Positions 10,205 to 21,001 of a stretch of 64,000 nucleotides of DNA are shown here, one piece after another. This DNA comes from Norana najaformis. Lineage: Eukaryota; Annelida; Clitellata; Crassiclitellata; Hormogastridae. The notes beneath the pieces are model-generated. The model ran no database searches and had not been told where the DNA came from. It saw nothing but the letters and a program-made list of their open reading frames with translations. The first letter of the stretch is position 1. Each line of letters opens with the position of its first letter. The DNA lies in the NCBI GenBank assembly GCA_964023275.1, contig OZ029914.1, positions 44,204,437 to 44,268,436 on the forward strand, given 5' to 3'. Position numbers and translations under genes: made by a program.

Positions 10205-10543
10205 ATGACAGTTACAGTCTACATGCGTGGGTCATTGCTGGCGATCTTCGTTCTCTTTTGGCCATCCTCTGGGGCTGAGCAATGGACCTTCCGGAAGGTG
10301 ACTCTTTGTAATGGTACAGCCCTGTGCGCCAAAGCTAGTCCTTCTGCTGTTTATGACGTCGATGGTCTGGCTGTTGTGTCTAACAACTCCTTCTGTTTTC
10401 CACCGAACGTTCTCTGTTCGCGGAAGTGCAGGCAGGATCCCAATTGCACTTCGTTCAACTGGAGAGCAAACACCAGGAAATGTGAGCTCTTCTACTACAT
10501 TCCGATGACTTGTGGATTCAGTACCAACTGCTTCCACTACGAG
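10205..10543 (+). CDS. PAN-domain gene, exon 1
   Basis: Signal peptide plus cysteine-rich PAN/apple-like domain. It ends in phase 0 with CACTACGAG|gtaact. Confidence 0.75.
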
Positions 10544-13500
10544 GTAACTGTTGTATTTCACTATCTATTGCTATCATTCGAAACACAACCTTTTTGAGGA
10601 TGGTCAAACAGGTTGTGTTTGGAATGATGGATGGCGGACGGATCAGGGGTAGACCAAGCAGAGAATGACTGGATGAAGTCAAGGACTGTTGCGGGAAGGA
10701 CGTCCAAAGGCGGAGTCTGTTGGCACAGGACAGGGTGCAATGAAAATCTACACTGAACAGTGCGATCGAAACCAAAGGGAGATGACCCCATGGACTTAAA
10801 GAAGAAAGCATAGATTGCTATCGGTAAAAGCACACGCAGTATTACCTGTATAATCACAAATAAATTTAACATGACCTGACCTAACCTTATATTTCCTTAC
10901 TTTACCTAACTTTTCCTTACCTTATCTTATGTATCATTATCTCATCCTACCCTATCTTACCTTACAGTAACTTACCTAACTTTAGCTTACATTACCTTAC
11001 CTTAGCATCCATTCCCTACTTCGTATTAATTCTACTGAGAAAGCTAGGATTTAGTCTCGGCCTGTCTAGCTTTGATCTGGGGTCATCATACTGGTTTGCA
11101 GTTTAGCAGTAAAAAGCTGCTTTTAGAAGTATCAAGTTAATGAAAAGTTATGATTGTTGTCTTCATCTCTGAGAAAAAAGCAACTATCAAGTAAGCCGTG
11201 TTGTTCAAGAGAAAACGTGTTATCTGATTATACTTTCTTTTCAGCGTCCCGTACAAAGTGGTGGAAGAAGCTGTTCAACTGACGGTAAGCTATACTCCAG
11301 AGGGCTTTAAGATCGTATAGTTTACTAAGTCTTACATTTGTAATCGTAGACTCGATCATTTCTAAAACGCTCATTAAAAGCTAAGCGCAGGGCACCAGTT
11401 TATTCACAAGTGCTGCGTCAAGTCAATGGGATTGTCCTGAAATATCGCATGAAGACCATAATCAGGTTGCCCGGAGACTAGAAAGGGAAGGAAACAAAAT
11501 AGCTGTTACGCTGGGTTGTGGTTGAGAGAAATAGAAAGGTGAAGCATTGTCCGATTCGTAGCGTAGCGTTAACTTGAGTAGCGACACACAACCTTTGCTT
11601 TAAGAAATTATAATTAAGCTAACAGTTCAGTCACATCAGTACTTGAATTGTCACAGTTTCCAAACGCACGACTCCATCCACGATGTTTGTAACTCAGACT
11701 TTCAACTTAGCACAAGACAGACTAGTGCTGCAAATCTTTGCGCTGTCTTACATAGCATTTGCGCCCGCTTAGATAGGCCCTTCCAGCCAAGACAGTAGAC
11801 AAGCTAAGACATACCTCCAACTATTGCGCAATCGTGGTTTCTCAAAATTCCTCTAGCTCATCGCCATATTACGTTCACAGGATTCAATTTGAATATTCAA
11901 CCCAATGGTAATTGTAAGCTTTATGAAAGCGCTCATATTGTTTCGAGAATTATTATTTATAGAGGCTAGACGAATATATAAACAACGACATAAAATTGTT
12001 TTGCGGTATACCGAAACTGTATGAAAGCCTGATGTGGTTAAGGAAGGTTTTTTTTTACATGAGTCGATTATCAAAATAAAAGAACTGAGTTGTTGATGGA
12101 AATTAAATCAGTCTAATATAATCACTGCATTTCGAGTTGACACAGGCAACGCCATCTGTTTGGCTGCTCGGGAAATACAGCCAGTTCTTGTTATGATAGG
12201 ACTTAAATGGTAGAATCATTGTACGTGTATTATGGGTGAACTGAACATTTATCATGCGGCTGAATTCATTCTTGTTGTCTTGATGAGTCGATTGGAAATT
12301 TAACGAAGTACAACGGAATCGGTTGTGAGTCGGGTTGTAGCACGATCTGCGCTATAGATCGCTGCTATAAAACTACAAAAGAATATTTAGCGAGATATAA
12401 CAGGAGGTTGAACAAAGCGACCTGTGGGTTGCGTTCCCAGACCACTTGCATCGTTTCTAAAGGCTGAGCAGTAAAAATCTGGCCTTTGAGTCTTCTTATC
12501 GGCATCACAAAGAGGAATCTGCACAAACTACAAATGGTTCAAAACACTCTGGCCAGAGCCATAGCAAAAACGCATAAGTATCAGCACATTACACCAATAT
12601 TGGGATCGTTACATTGGTCGACCATCGTGTAAAGAATCCAGTTTAAAATCTGTCTTATAAGTCACAAAGTACTGTGACCGTGCTGGAAAGTGCGCTATAT
12701 AAAGGCAGTACATTGTGCAATCCAGTGTGACTCAGTAAGTTGGCAGACTTCTTAGTCAAACGTGTGGATGCTGGCCGCTAACTTGGAATGTGTCAATCTC
12801 TTATCCAGTATAGCAAGTGGAGGAAGGGTTGCTGTACACGTCATAGCCTGGTGATAGAACGGCTCAGCCTCGCAACGGGCCGGGAAGACAATGCAGGGGA
12901 AGATGACGCATATGTAACTGATATTCCCTTAAAAGGAGATGTTAAGGATAATTGGCAGAAACGAGTAAGCCTGGCTAGCTCATCCAAAATAGCACAGTCT
13001 GGGTGATATGCTAATTCTTTCAGAGATAGATCCAAATATGATAAGGGTTTCGAATCCTGGGCTGGTCGGAGGGGTTCGCCAGCCAAGAGGCGATATAGTC
13101 AGAGGCTGGGAGATTAGGCAGGATAGCGCGCATTCCGGGGAGTTGGGAAGAACAGGTCGGACGGAGAGGACGGGTCCTCGGAAGAAGGAAGGAGTTGGAA
13201 GATGGACGACGAGACGACCGAAGAAGATGACGAACTATTTGTGTAGAATCTAGTTAATATCAGTGTATTAGGGTTTAGATTGGGCTCAATCCTGTCGATT
13301 GCATTCAACCTCTGTACAGTCAAATATTCTGAATGTAAGTGTAATAATAATTATTTTATAGAAATCATTGTCTTATTGTTCATTCATTGCTCGAGCATTC
13401 GTGTAGCGCCTCTTCTAGGTATAACCATTTCGAATAATCAACTTCTAATGCGCCAGACCTTGATATTCCACGTACCACTAAGGAAGCATAGTTTGTGAGT

Positions 13501-16465
13501 AAGTTCCCAAGACTCTGAATACAGGACGGACCAATTAGGCACTTAGGTCTAGTCTATAGTACTATATTTAAATCACCCAACTCATCTCTGTTCCATGCTC
13601 AACCGTCAAACCAACAAATATTGCATGCTCAACCGTCATACCAACAAATATTGCATCCTCAACCGTCATACCAACAAATATTGCATCCTCAACCGTCATA
13701 CCAGCAAATATTGCATGCTCAACCGTCATACCAACAAATATTGCATTCGATCAGTGGACACTGAATCTTGATGCGCTCCGTACTAGAATAGTTCTAGAGT
13801 GTTTTCGGTTGCTGGTGCTCGGTTTTAGAATTCGCTGCATAGTTCTATACGTTCAGTCAGTTCTTTGCCGTCATTCAGGTCTAAACTTAAGACAATTGTT
13901 TCAACTTGCTTACCCATATGGGTATATACATTCATGTATAATAGCTGTTTTTACAAAAGTTCTTTTCTCTGTCGACAATAGCGGAATACATTGTCGTTCA
14001 AGACGGTTAAAGATTCCATGTAGCCTAGTTTGAACAAGTGTGGTCTGCAGAGAATATGGACAGCACTTCGTGGGGTACGATCCCCAGTGAAAAGACACTG
14101 AACGAGTTTGAACGCAGCTCAGGCTAAACAATTGTTAATGGATCGATTGCAGCGGGGAGGCTATTGGAACCGGTATTTTTCAAACGAGCTCCAACTGCTT
14201 TGCTTTCCAAATGCATAAAGCGAGCTTGAATGTAGGATGGAGGCGGAAGAAGAGAGCGAGAGTCGGGAACAAAGACAAACTTTAGTTTTAGACGGAGCTC
14301 TCTAAAGAGTCCTTGATAGCTCAAAAGGCGCAATACAAATGTTCATGTAATCATGCATACATGTGTGCATTCATACGTATACACGCGTTTATATACATGC
14401 ATACACTTGCTTACATGCCTGCATACATACATATTATATACAGTACACATAAACTCACACAACGCATACATCACAATTATTATATGGCTCAGTTATCGTT
14501 GATATGACGATTTCCTTTTTGCATACACTTCTGGTTAACTTTTCTGTACTGTACAAAAGGCGAGTGTAATCTGTTGTCACAAATTCTATCGACCGTTATT
14601 ATTACTATTTTTATATTGCCTGAGGGTGGGATGCGGTGGTGTAGTGGTATGGTCGGTACCACGTAACCGGAGGGGTCGCGGGTTTGAATCTACCTCAAGC
14701 CACTGCGTGGCGACCTTGGGCACGTTGCTCACCCACAATTGTCTGTGATGAAGACAACGAAAAACCACCTCATTCCCGGATGGCATAAAACAAATGAACC
14801 TGCCTTTGGGCAGAGAACTCATCACCATCATTGCCTGAGGTACCTATGATCCCTCGTGACATATAAAAAGGCTCCGGAGAAATAAGATGTCTGGGTTGGT
14901 TAAATCTCGTCAAATTTTGGCGGAGATAAAGTGTTGCGAAAGATAATAGCATGAAACCTTCGGACGATAACTGATAGGCACTGGAAAAGGTGGCATATTC
15001 TAATAGTTTTTTTAATAAAAAATTAATATTACTATTACTATTATTATAATATTAAAATTGTTGACATTCTGATGCTATTGTTATGCTGTTATGCTATTAC
15101 TACTACTACTATATGCTATTACTATTACTACTACTACCACTACCACTATTACTACTACTACTACTACATTTATTATTATTATTGCCCGAGGTACCTACCT
15201 ATGAGACCTTTGGACTTAGAAAGAGGCTCCGGAGAAATAAAATGTCTTAGTTGGCTATAATTATTATTATTAGTAGTAGTATCGTTATTATTATATAGGT
15301 TTTTTGATGCAATTTTCGTAGTTTTCTCTCTCACTGCTGACGAAGTCATTCAACATCTGTACATCGATGGCATCGAGATGACCAATCTACCCAATCGAGC
15401 TCAGCTTTACTATTCGGACAGCGTTCCTCTACCGCCGATGGCCCGAGTGATAGCCGTCCGAATCGACAACACGGCCTGGATCGGAGGTCTTCTCGGATCC
15501 AGCAAGACCTTCATTACTGACAGTACGTGGAAGGTCACGACCAATCACACGGCTGGCTGGATGGCAGTGAGTTTCAACGACTCCAACTGGAGCAACGCCA
15601 ACCCATATGGCCCGAACAATGGCAGCCAACCATACAACTACTGTGTCCAACCGATAAATTCGTCGGCTCAATGGATCTCAACTGGCGATGTCTATCAGAA
15701 TGTTGTCAAAAATGTCTACCTCCGGTATCGAATACACTGCGGTACGTTTCGCGATGGACGATACAGCTTGTATCTGACTATTTAATATAATCGCGAATAT
15801 TATTACTTCTGCATTTATTAAGCGCCACTACCTAATGGGTGAGCATCAATCTATGGCGCTGAGCAATTGTGAGTGAAGGACTTGCTCAAGGTTCCTACAC
15901 AGTAACCGTCTCAAGGGAGGGTCGAACCTGTACTCTCCGCGTTACAAGTCGAGCATTCTAACCAATCGGCTATAGTGCCCCATATATATGTAGCACCTAT
16001 TCGGGAGAGACTTCTCAGAAAGCCTTCCAGGAGACCACCATGCTGCACACATGTTTAGGTCACCTATTCAAAAAATATGGACCAGTTACGGAGAAGTTAC
16101 TATTCACCACCGCGGAAGTTCGAAGAACCGTGGAAATGTTTAGTTAACAAGTTGCTATTCTCACGTTTTGTGTGACTAATATGCCATGGAAGATGGAACA
16201 GAATAGTACGCCTTGCCTGCGATTCTAATAGCTTTTTATTTTTATATAAAGGCATGTAGTTTTATTTCCACTTTGCCATCGAATCGAGTTTTCACGGATT
16301 GCAAATTTATCGATAAAATTTCAGAAGTGCATAATATATTCGTTATTTTTTCACGGTTTCAAAACCAGGGACGGCCAATTTGGCGATACAGTATTTCGTC
16401 ATCGATTTGCAGTTTATTTTAAACTTATAATAACCCTTGTCTTTGTTTATCTTACAGGTCCGTGA
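10205..16465 (+). CDS. Secreted PAN/apple and galactose-binding-like domain protein (four exons)
   Basis: Exons 10205-10543, 11245-11284, 15322-15741 and 16458-16465 join in frame (807 nt, 268 residues plus stop; 262 if translation starts at the second ATG, 10,223). Introns are phase 0, 1 and 1. Residues about 7-24 ('MRGSLLAIFVLFWPSSGA') are a signal peptide. Residues about 26-113 hold nine cysteines (35, 41, 64, 71, 75, 81, 93, 103, 109) with the PAN-like core 'CSRKCRQDPNCTSFNW' and 'KCELF'. Residues about 131-266 form a beta-sandwich resembling galactose-binding-like modules: 'YIDGIEMTNLPN', 'VIAVRIDN', 'WIGGLLGS', 'TDSTWKV', 'GWMAVSFNDSNWSNA', 'YLRYRIHCG'. Several N-glycosylation sequons are present. 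Similar two-domain secreted proteins are, to my knowledge, mostly uncharacterised in invertebrates; a carbohydrate-binding or adhesion role is inferred. The last exon adds only Gly-Pro-stop. If intron 3 is retained, translation stops at 15,785 instead. Confidence 0.75.
10573..10628. repeat. 19-bp inverted repeat in intron 1
   Basis: 'atcattcgaaacacaacct' pairs with 'aggttgtgtttggaatgat' (one mismatch) across a loop of about 18 nt. It directly adjoins a LINE relic. Confidence 0.75.
10636..10785 (+). pseudogene. Decayed LINE reverse-transcriptase ORF, C-terminal fragment
   Basis: One frame reads 'GRIRGRPSRE' stop 'LDEVKDCCGKDVQRRSLLAQ' then 'DRVQ' stop 'KSTLNSA'. The order RGRP-x-x-x-W-L-D-x-V-K followed by A-x-D-R-x-x-W is typical of C-terminal regions of non-LTR retrotransposon polyproteins. 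Both stops are TGA where TGG (Trp) is expected, consistent with C-to-T type decay. It lies in intron 1 of the PAN-domain gene. Confidence 0.6.
10880..11015. repeat. CCTTA/CTTAC pentamer repeat
   Basis: 'ccttaccttaccttat'-type degenerate array like that at 720-835. Confidence 0.75.
11245..11284 (+). CDS. PAN-domain gene, exon 2 (40 nt)
   Basis: Bounded by 'tactttcttttcag' and GACG|gtaagc. It encodes 'RPVQSGGRSCSTD' plus the first base of a Val codon. It fits the phase of both neighbours and links the two domains. Confidence 0.7.
11338..11490 (-). repeat. SINE-like element R2 (minus strand)
   Basis: Plus-strand order is 'gtaatcgtagactcgatc', 'agcgcagggcaccagtttat', 'tgctgcgtcaagtcaatggg', 'caggttgcccggagact'. 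It matches the reverse complement of R2 copies at 36,936, 53,040 and 55,615. Confidence 0.7.
11491..12494. other. Intron 2 of the PAN-domain gene, no further feature recognised
   Basis: AT-rich intronic sequence with no supported exon, RNA gene or repeat. Confidence 0.5.
12495..12670 (+). pseudogene. Decayed CR1/Jockey-like reverse-transcriptase fragment
   Basis: One frame reads 'LQMVQNTLARAIAKTHKY', 'HITPILGSLHWSTIV', stop, 'RIQFKICLISHKVL'. This is the well-known segment LQ-x-VQN-x-AR ... H-x-TP-x-L-x-x-LHW-LP-V-x-x-RI-x-FK-I found in non-LTR reverse transcriptases. One in-frame TAA is present. Only about 59 codons remain. Confidence 0.75.
13594..13743. repeat. 30-bp minisatellite, exactly five units
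   Basis: Five units of 'catgctcaaccgtcatacca' plus 'acaaatattg' with only single-base variation between units. The unit length is constant, so the array is well homogenised. Confidence 0.95.
14340..14440. repeat. CATA microsatellite
   Basis: 'catacatgtgtgcattcata'-type simple sequence. Confidence 0.8.
14636..14900 (+). repeat. tRNA-derived SINE
   Basis: An A-box-like 'gtagtggtatggtcgg' and B-box 'gcgggtttgaatct' are spaced as in a tRNA, followed by a non-tRNA body. The 3' part ('gaggtacctatgatccctcg', 'aggctccggagaaataagat') recurs at 15,186-15,245 and 41,880-41,940. The minus-strand ORF with 'SNPRPLRLRGTDHTTTPP' is the typical false peptide from such SINEs. Confidence 0.7.
15000..15300. 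repeat. ATT/ACT microsatellite with SINE 3' fragment
   Basis: ACT and ATT runs at 15,090-15,185 and 15,260-15,292 flank a second copy of the 'aggctccggagaaataaaat' SINE end. Confidence 0.75.
15322..15741 (+). CDS. PAN-domain gene, exon 3 (galactose-binding-like domain)
   Basis: 420 nt after acceptor 'caattttcgtag', ending TGCG|gtacgt. One uninterrupted frame encodes the whole beta-sandwich module, including conserved Trp and Gly positions and 'YNYCVQPI' with a partner Cys near the end ('RIHCG'). Confidence 0.75.
15810..15985 (-). repeat. tRNA-derived SINE R4
   Basis: On the minus strand, 'tatagccgattggttagaat' (A-box) and 'acaggttcgaccct' (B-box) start the element. The other end is 'ttattaagcgccactacc'. 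It lies in intron 3 of the PAN-domain gene. Confidence 0.65.
16458..16465 (+). CDS. PAN-domain gene, terminal coding exon
   Basis: A very good acceptor ('ctttgtttatcttacag') precedes GTCCGTGA, which with the split codon reads Gly-Pro-stop. The other open frame ('VREYKVRFRVGANS') would need a phase 0 intron and does not fit. No canonical AATAAA was found close downstream. Confidence 0.55.
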
Positions 16466-16840
16466 GTATAAAGTTCGATTTCGAGTTGGAGCAAACTCTT
16501 AATCAATACCTTTATTTCCATTCTAGCCACCAGCACGTTTTCAGTATACAACGGACAGTTTCAGGCAGCTCTGAACTCAAGTTTGGAAAGACTTGCCTTG
16601 TGGGCGCTTACTCAAAAACTATTAGATGTGGTTAAATTAACAAAACACAGGTATATGATTTCAAAGATGCAGAGATAACAGTGAAATTAAATGTACTCTG
16701 ACATACTCAAGGCCTATGTGTCAAGGCTGTTTGGCTTTGGTGTGCCATCGGTTTATGCCTTATGTATTAGACAACGGCAAGAGAGAAGTTACTAGTTACA
16801 ATTATGTACACACAGTAGACTTTAACAAGCTCTAAAATCG

Positions 16841-17010
16841 ATGTCGGCACTTGTTGTAATCGAGAGAAATTAAACAATAACATTAACTTAAACTTGGGCC
16901 CTGGTTTGGGCAACGCGTGTGGTCTCATTAAGACTGCGCTTACAAAAGGAGAGAAGTTACTAATAGTTAAATAATAACCTTGTACATGTTAAAGTGTATC
17001 TGGACTAGAG
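16841..17010. repeat. 170-bp direct repeat, first copy
   Basis: Same length as 17,384-17,553 with about four differences. It is absent from the equivalent place in copy 3 (near 42,630), where flanking sequence is continuous. Confidence 0.9.
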
Positions 17011-17383
17011 GTAAATTGTCGTTGTATTCACATGTAGGTAAGGTTTTGGTTCTCAAATTCCAGGCAGTAGTTGTTGCAGGAAAACTTTTGACTTTTGTTT
17101 CAAGCCTCACTGATGCTATCTCACAAACCTGACTTCTGTTTTTATTTTGATCTATAAGCACTGTAGATGCGTGTAACTATGTTTATACTTAAATATAAAC
17201 AATGTTCTGCAGCTTAAAATGAAGTTCATATTATAGCTACAAGCTGTGAGACTAAGAGAATAGCGTATGGTTCGGCTCGATGTTCAGAAGGCTTCACAAC
17301 TTCTCTAGTAAGCGAGTATTGATTGCTGTGGACCTAAATGACGGAGCGGGTTATGTAACTGAGCAGAAACCCGGGATAATGAA

Positions 17384-17553
17384 ATGTCGGCACTTGTTGT
17401 AATCGAGAGAAATTAAACAATGACATTAACTTAAACTTGGGCCCTGGTTTGGGCAACGCGTGTGGTCTCATTAAGACTGCGCTTACAAAAGGAGAGAAGT
17501 TACTAATAGTTAAATGATAACCTTGTACATGTAAAAGTGTATCTGGACCAGAG
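17384..17553. repeat. 170-bp direct repeat, second copy
   Basis: About 98 percent identical to 16,841-17,010. It lies inside an interval of about 500 bp that copy 3 also lacks. Confidence 0.9.
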
Positions 17554-19636
17554 CATACTACTTGTCTGCCTATATTAAAAGGCTTATGCTCGGTGGATAA
17601 AACACCGACTGTTGAATGGTTCTCTCCAATGGACTGCGATTTCTGAATGAGGATTTGCTTAAACGCGACAATCGATTGTTGCCTTATGCACTGCTTAGAA
17701 TCGACCATCGACTTCTGCTTTAAGCAATGTGATAAATGCGCTTTCTGATTAGATAAAGGCGGTCTAACTCCAATATTTGAGTTTCTCCAGTTGGTTTCCG
17801 TGTTTGCAATGACGAGCCGTCAACAGAGTTTGCATTATGCCACCAACGTAAGAAACATCCGGTTATATAGCCAAGCATAAACTTCATTGTCGCGTTGTGT
17901 TCTCAAACATCATCTTGCAACTACATTTCTTAGTTAACGCACGGTTCAGCTCTTATTAAAGTAATGCCTGCTATGAACAGACATTGTTGTGGCTTTGCTC
18001 AGGAACGATCATCGACTGATGCCTTGAGCATTATCACAGTGACGCTATAGAAGTCTTTGGATTATCATATTAGGCTTTTCGCATACATAAACTGTTGCGA
18101 ATGCGGATCCATTGTCGTTTGCCGAAAGGCTCTTTTGTTTAGTAATTTCAGAAGGTGCAACAGTACCTGTCCATAAGCCACAGTGACTGTTCATTATTAC
18201 TAGACAATTACGTCTACGAGCTACGTAGGTTTAGGCTGTCTCACGAGACTACTTTTAAGAGTGAACATAGGCCTTCTTGTTCAGGAATCAGTGAAAGAAG
18301 TTACGTTGCAAAGCAAGGCATAGAATAAATGCAAACGTATAAAAAATAGGCCACGTTCAAGCTTTCTGCATTCTAATAGAGCTATGGAACTATAGACTGG
18401 TTTGTGAGCGGACTAGTATGACCCGGCTGTGTTGGATCATCGATCAAAGCCTCCAATCCATTGGCAAAACTTCACGTCCGAAAGGTGTGCTATTGCAAAA
18501 GGCGAAACAAACTCTGCGAAGGGGACACAATCAAAACCTGGCTCACTGAGGGTGCAGCTTAGAAGATATCACGTGATAGTATTGAAGACACCTCTCGGTT
18601 CCACTTTATTTCTTCTTCCATCCTTCTGTCTTCTTTGAAATGACCAACATAATGTAAGGTAAAGTAAACGGGTAAGCGAATGTGGAAACCACAAGATATC
18701 GCTACACACTGGGTAATACTACCTCTTTCTTTCTTCTTCTTGATTCCTTCATAAACGAAGTTTCGTTGTCACGTGATGCATCAGGAATTTGATTATGTAA
18801 ATGATCTGCTAAAGGCTGCCCTCTAACCAAGTAGCTCGCCATGTCCCCCCAACTCATGATAGGACCTTTCAACTGGGTCGACAACCGAATGATCAATCTT
18901 CAGATCAGGTAAGACCGACTGAATTCGGTCGTTTAGAACAGCTGGCTCCAAGAAAAGACGCATTTGAAGCGAATGATTGGCAGAGGAGCAGCTAACGACT
19001 GACAACAATAATAGAAGCAAAGGCCGAGTTGAGAAAAACGATACATAATCTCGTAATTGTAATTGTAACTGTAATTGTAACTTTATATTTTTTTGTAGAT
19101 TCTCGCCTTAGGAGGCTTGTATTGCCCGTGCATAATTAGATCATTTGGAATATCATCTGAAAACAGAGTTGTTATCGTAATGTATGTGTATTTATGTATG
19201 TTACCGTGTACGTATATAGGTATCTGAGGATTTGTATTGCGACTTTTAGGACTTCTCAAAAAGCATTAGGGGATGTTTGTTTCTAGACAAGGCTACATTC
19301 CGGAATTACAGCCTATTGGACAGAATCAGTCGGGATCCATAAGGCCATTGCTTGTATGGCACGAACGCCTTGTATTGGACGCAACATGTTAGTTCCCACA
19401 TTACGAGGTAAATAAGGCCAGATAAAGCCAACGCTTAGGACTAGTTACGAAGTTTCTGGTGTGGTAGGCGAGAAGTGGAGTCTTAGATGGGTAACGTTAT
19501 GCTTTTGCTACCCAAACTATTCTCACAACGAACAAACCCCTAGGGAGAGGAGACGACCACGTGATCGACCGAAAACCACGTGGTATATGTTCATGGAGTA
19601 GGAATAGTTATTGTTAAATATCGGGTCCTTAGGGTG

Positions 19637-19700
19637 TGCCCAGGACAGAACGGTGGTCTATTCGGTAGAACTCTTGGTCTGTAATCCTACGATTTCAGGT
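19637..19700 (+). repeat. tRNA-like SINE head
   Basis: 'gaacggtggtctattcggta' followed by 'ggtctgtaatcctacgattt' resembles a tRNA A-box and anticodon arm. The paralogous copy is at 44,326-44,395. Confidence 0.4.
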
Positions 19701-20049
19701 GAGAGTCTTCTGACTGGACACCGTGTAGAGACCATGGACAGATTATTCGTGCACACTCTTCTCTCTCGCAAAGCCGTATAATTTGATGTCGGCTAAAGCT
19801 GGGAAGTAAACGGTGAAGTCCTGTGATTGCACAGGCCCCGTGTCAAATGCCTTGGGAATCGTCCATTTCCGGCTTAAAGGTCGAAGAGCAGGAAATGAAA
19901 ACCTCCTGCGTTACACTATGAGACATACATTACTTTATTAACATTGAAGACAGAACGGTGTCGCTGACATGTTTCAGTTGTGAACTGAAAATCTTCATTT
20001 CACTGATCACAGACCGCATAAAAATAGAAAGAAAGGTAGGCAGCAGGCA

Positions 20050-20160
20050 GGCAGACAAACAGACAGACTGACTGACTCACTGACTCACTGACTCACTCAC
20101 TCACTCACTCACTCACTCACTCACTGATTGATTGAATCACTGACTGACTCACTCACTCAC
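20050..20160. repeat. ACTC microsatellite
   Basis: Run of 'actcactcactc' with gact variants. Confidence 0.9.
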
Positions 20161-20269
20161 TGATATACAAGAAACTAGCTTAATAACTAGCTAACTGATA
20201 CAAGCATAAAGAAATAGAAGAACGCTATAAAGGAATGAAAAATTGAATGAAAGAGGCAGAAAAAGCGTT

Positions 20270-20375
20270 CGACATACAGAGAGATACAGACCGAGACACA
20301 GAGAGATACAGACCGATGCAGACGGAGATACCGAGACAGACAGAGATGCAGATTGAGGCAGACAACGGGAGAGAC
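20270..20375. repeat. GA-rich 'agatacagaccgagaca' minisatellite
   Basis: Degenerate units also present at 33,040-33,250 and 45,490-45,560 at the same place in the other copies, with different lengths. Confidence 0.8.
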
Positions 20376-20474
20376 AGAGGCAGATGCGAACTTTGGAACA
20401 GAACCCATTTCTTTGTCCGGGTCCTCATTCAGCCTTTCAGATATCTGACACCTAAATAAGATCTGTGTAGAAGG

Positions 20475-20705
20475 TTGATCAGTGTTTATATCATGCTAGA
20501 GGAAGCATTCAGGTTGAAGATCTTGCCTGTTGCAATCAGGTTTCTTGATATTAGGTACATTCGGCATTGTCGGTTGAATTTGGTTACCTTGTTACAGATG
20601 TATCGGGTCACCTGTGGCATGATTGACTTTTTACCTATGTCGAGTCTAAAACTGGGAGTTTGGAATACAACCTGTAGCCTTCATAATGATGATCTTTATT
20701 CGTAA
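20475..20705. other. Block open in one frame on both strands in all three copies
   Basis: Plus frame: 'RFLDIRYIRHCRLNLVTLLQ'. Minus frame: 'RQCRMYLISRN'. The counterparts are 33,370-33,600 and 45,640-45,872. Open frames on both strands at moderate divergence do not allow a coding call, and no family is recognised. Confidence 0.3.
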
Positions 20706-20839
20706 GGCTTAAGCTAATTCAAATACTTGGTCAAAGTTTATTACAACAATTTTGAAACGGTGTTTCATTTAGTAAGAATTTACCCTGCTTCATAATACAC
20801 TTTAAATCTAATCAACCAAACCTAAAAAATTATCTTTGC

Positions 20840-21001
20840 TCAAAATATCCAAAGTGTTATATATGTTCAAAGTACCCAAAGTGTCATCTATGATCAAAAT
20901 ATCCAAAGTTTTATCTGTGTTCAAAATATCCAAAGTGTTGTGTGTGTTCAAAGTACCCCATGTTTTATTTATATTCAAAATATCGAAAGTGTTATCCATA
21001 T
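20840..21001. repeat. 27-bp minisatellite, six units
   Basis: Units 'tcaaaatatccaaagtgtta' plus 7 nt, exact 27-bp period, so ORFs stay open on both strands. Copy 2 (33,670-33,770) has three to four units and copy 3 (45,985-46,045) about two. Confidence 0.95.

Noticed and set aside
14636..14700. Possible functional tRNA gene
   Set aside because: A and B boxes are present, but the acceptor and anticodon stems do not pair and a SINE body follows.
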